The notes below the pieces were generated by a model. The model was not told where the DNA came from and made no database searches. It was given only the letters and a program-made list of their open reading frames with translations. From assembly GCA_045538635.1 (NCBI GenBank), contig JAZSRU010000041.1:1-24000 (forward strand): 24,000 nt of DNA, written 5' to 3'. The first letter of the stretch is position 1, and each line of letters opens with the position of its first letter. The position numbers and the translations under genes are program-made. Below, piece by piece: positions 22,992 through 24,000 of the stretch. This DNA is from RGIG5270 sp045538635 (GTDB taxonomy: Bacteria > Verrucomicrobiota > Lentisphaeria > Victivallales > Victivallaceae).

Positions 22992-23516
22992 TCAATCCTG
23001 CACCAAAACAGCAATCCCGGGATAATTACGGTACTTTTCTTCAGAATCCATTCCGCAGCCGATGAGATAACGGTCATCCATGAAAAAACCTGCAAAATCA
23101 GCATGTTCAATGCCGTCAGAACGGGCAATTTTTTTCTCTACCAGCACCGCAGTTTTCACGCTCAATGCCCCCATTCCCAAGAGTGTTTCACTAATTTTTT
23201 TAAGAGTTCTGCCGGAATCAAGCACTTCATCAACAATCAGGATATTGCGCCCCTGCGGGGCAAGCTTCAGAGCTGAACGCAGCTGAACACTTCCGGTGCT
23301 GACATCATGTCTGTAACTTCCGGCGGCAATGGAATCGATATATAAATCTTCCAATTTTACTGCTTCGGCAAGTTTTGCGGCAAAAAACAGTCCGCCATTC
23401 ATGACCACGATTACAGTTACAGGCGCAGTTCCATAAAATTGAGTGATTTCAGCACCCAATTCCTGAACTCTGCAATTGACCTCATCCGGAGTTTTTATAA
23501 CTTCAATTTTTTCCAT
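22992..23516 (-). CDS. hpt: Hypoxanthine phosphoribosyltransferase
   Basis: Hpt salvages hypoxanthine (and often guanine) by transfer to PRPP, giving IMP or GMP in the cytoplasm. The PRPP-binding loop is NILIVDEVLDSGRTLKKI near residues 90-107. Other family features are VIVVMNGGLFFAAKLA, the flexible-loop segment AGSYRHDVSTGSVQL, and FFMDDRYLIGCGMDSEEKYRNYPGI at the base-binding end. The ATG at 23516 gives 174 residues, normal for the family, with a weak GGGA upstream; the frame extends to 23588 but that part does not look like the family. It is followed by the hairpin at 22907-22937 and then the MATE gene. Confidence 0.95.
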   Translation of the reverse strand: MEKIEVIKTPDEVNCRVQELGAEITQFYGTAPVTVIVVMNGGLFFAAKLAEAVKLEDLYIDSIAAGSYRHDVSTGSVQLRSALKLAPQGRNILIVDEVLDSGRTLKKISETLLGMGALSVKTAVLVEKKIARSDGIEHADFAGFFMDDRYLIGCGMDSEEKYRNYPGIAVLVQD

Positions 23517-23761
23517 AAATAAAATCCCGTAAAAATTGTAACGCAGCAAACAACAAAAAAATATCAAGCATCCAATAAAATCTGTCATTTAATTACAACG
23601 GGTATAATGTAGCATAATTGTACCAAAATACAATTCATAACAAAAGAAAAAAATAACAGCCCAATGCATTGACGGCAAAGTCTGCAAGCTTTTATGCCCT
23701 CCTGTTTCATATACAAAAAAAATTCATTAATTTTATCAGCGTGCTTGAAAAATTTTTTTTA

Positions 23762-23770
23762 TGTTATAAT
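23762..23770 (+). promoter_or_regulatory. Extended -10 promoter element
   Basis: TGTTATAAT matches the extended -10 pattern TGnTATAAT. A TTGAAA lies only 14 bases upstream, too close for a normal -35, but extended -10 promoters do not need one. It would be a second, upstream start for the pyrophosphorylase transcript. Confidence 0.4.
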
Positions 23771-23810
23771 ATATAGCTATTGTCCGAAATTTTATGAAAC
23801 ATAAAAATAC

Positions 23811-23839
23811 TTGACAAAAATTCATCTGACCTTTATCTT
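23811..23839 (+). promoter_or_regulatory. Promoter of the pyrophosphorylase gene
   Basis: TTGACA (23811-23816) is a perfect -35, and TATCTT (23834-23839) follows after 17 bases. The predicted start of transcription is about 30 bases before the ATG at 23878. Confidence 0.65.
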
Positions 23840-23877
23840 TTTATAAAACCAAAATCAAAAAATAAAGGATTTATCAG

Positions 23878-24000
23878 ATGCCGCTTGCTGCCGCATACAA
23901 AATTTTTGCATGGAATCAGGATGAAGTAATTATGAAAATTAACAAAAATAAAATTTTCGCCGTCATCATGGCTGGCGGCAAAGGCGAAAGATTGTGGCCC
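23878..24000 (+). CDS. Sugar nucleotidyltransferase, likely mannose-1-phosphate guanylyltransferase (partial)
   Basis: Only the first 41 codons are in the window. FAVIMAGGKGERLWP is the nucleotide-binding signature of the NTP-transferase family; the LWP ending is typical of mannose-1-phosphate guanylyltransferases (ManC), which make GDP-mannose for polysaccharides. The ATG at 23878 has AAAGGA eight bases upstream and adds 18 residues before a second in-frame ATG at 23932. The second has AGGA ten bases upstream and gives an N-terminus of more usual length (MKINKNKIFAVIMAGG). Either may be used. The gene runs off the right edge, so substrate and length cannot be confirmed. Confidence 0.75.
   Translation, partial: MPLAAAYKIFAWNQDEVIMKINKNKIFAVIMAGGKGERLWP

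Larger units (their letters stand above)
23517..23877. other. Intergenic region between hpt and the pyrophosphorylase gene
   Basis: The stretch is strongly AT-rich and has no credible gene. It contains an inverted repeat AATTGT/ACAATT (23616-23621 and 23630-23635) in the likely hpt promoter zone, an extended -10 element (23762-23770) and a full promoter (23811-23839) for the gene that follows. No minus-strand hpt promoter stands out clearly; TTGTAT-18-CATTAT at about 23605-23634 is a weak candidate. Confidence 0.5.

Noticed and set aside
23666..23810. Small plus-strand open frame of about 36 codons starting ATGCCCTCC
   Set aside because: It has no ribosome site, the composition is AT-driven and it runs through the promoter elements; it does not look like coding sequence.

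Overview
The window looks like chromosomal DNA of a Lentisphaerota bacterium (Victivallis-like) or a close relative in the Planctomycetes-Verrucomicrobia-Chlamydiae group. Three things point there: a pseudopilin with the FTLIELLVVIAIIAILAG N-terminus and a late VDGH motif, a roughly 700-residue GreA with a long N-terminal extension as in chlamydiae, and neighbouring DUF4838 and DUF4434 proteins. The assignment is inference from family knowledge. Base composition is moderately AT-rich. Intergenic regions are AT-rich and carry sigma70-like promoters, several of the form TTGnAA-17 bp-TATATT.

Layout. (1) 1-221: a G/C-richer edge block that may not belong to this genome, joined at a duplicated 12-mer to a repeat also found near 13.3 kb. 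(2) 222-6620, minus strand: a tightly packed operon greA-thiI-dgt-mutM-prmC (transcript cleavage factor, tRNA thiolation, dNTP hydrolysis, oxidised-base repair, release-factor methylation), driven by a promoter at 6592-6620. (3) 6670-13073, minus strand: an apparent glycan-related unit. A LacI-type regulator is followed by a near-perfect LacI-family operator lying inside the promoter of a four-gene operon: DUF4434 TIM-barrel protein, pseudopilin-like protein, secreted DUF4838 protein and FAD-dependent oxidoreductase. This is the most promising accessory system here. (4) 13074-13417: a gene-free stretch with the second repeat copy and the tpiA terminator. (5) 13418-16849, minus strand: an operon of LysM/L,D-transpeptidase, accA, a GNAT N-acetylglutamate-synthase-like gene and tpiA. 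The first gene seems to be read from a leaderless transcript.

(6) 16892-17720, minus strand: an unrecognised 242-residue protein as its own unit, with a strong terminator. (7) 17720-20697: gdhA (minus) diverging from a LysR regulator plus nitroreductase (plus strand) across overlapping promoters, which suggests control of gdhA by the LysR protein. (8) 20737-23516, minus strand: hpt, then a terminator-like hairpin, then a MATE transporter translationally coupled to a TauE-type permease. (9) 23517-24000: a regulatory region, then the first codons of a sugar-nucleotide pyrophosphorylase (mannose-1-phosphate guanylyltransferase type) running off the window.

Most genes are housekeeping. No rRNA, tRNA, CRISPR array or insertion sequence was recognised. 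Start codons were moved inward from the longest reading frame where ribosome binding sites, stop-start overlaps or conserved N-termini decided it.
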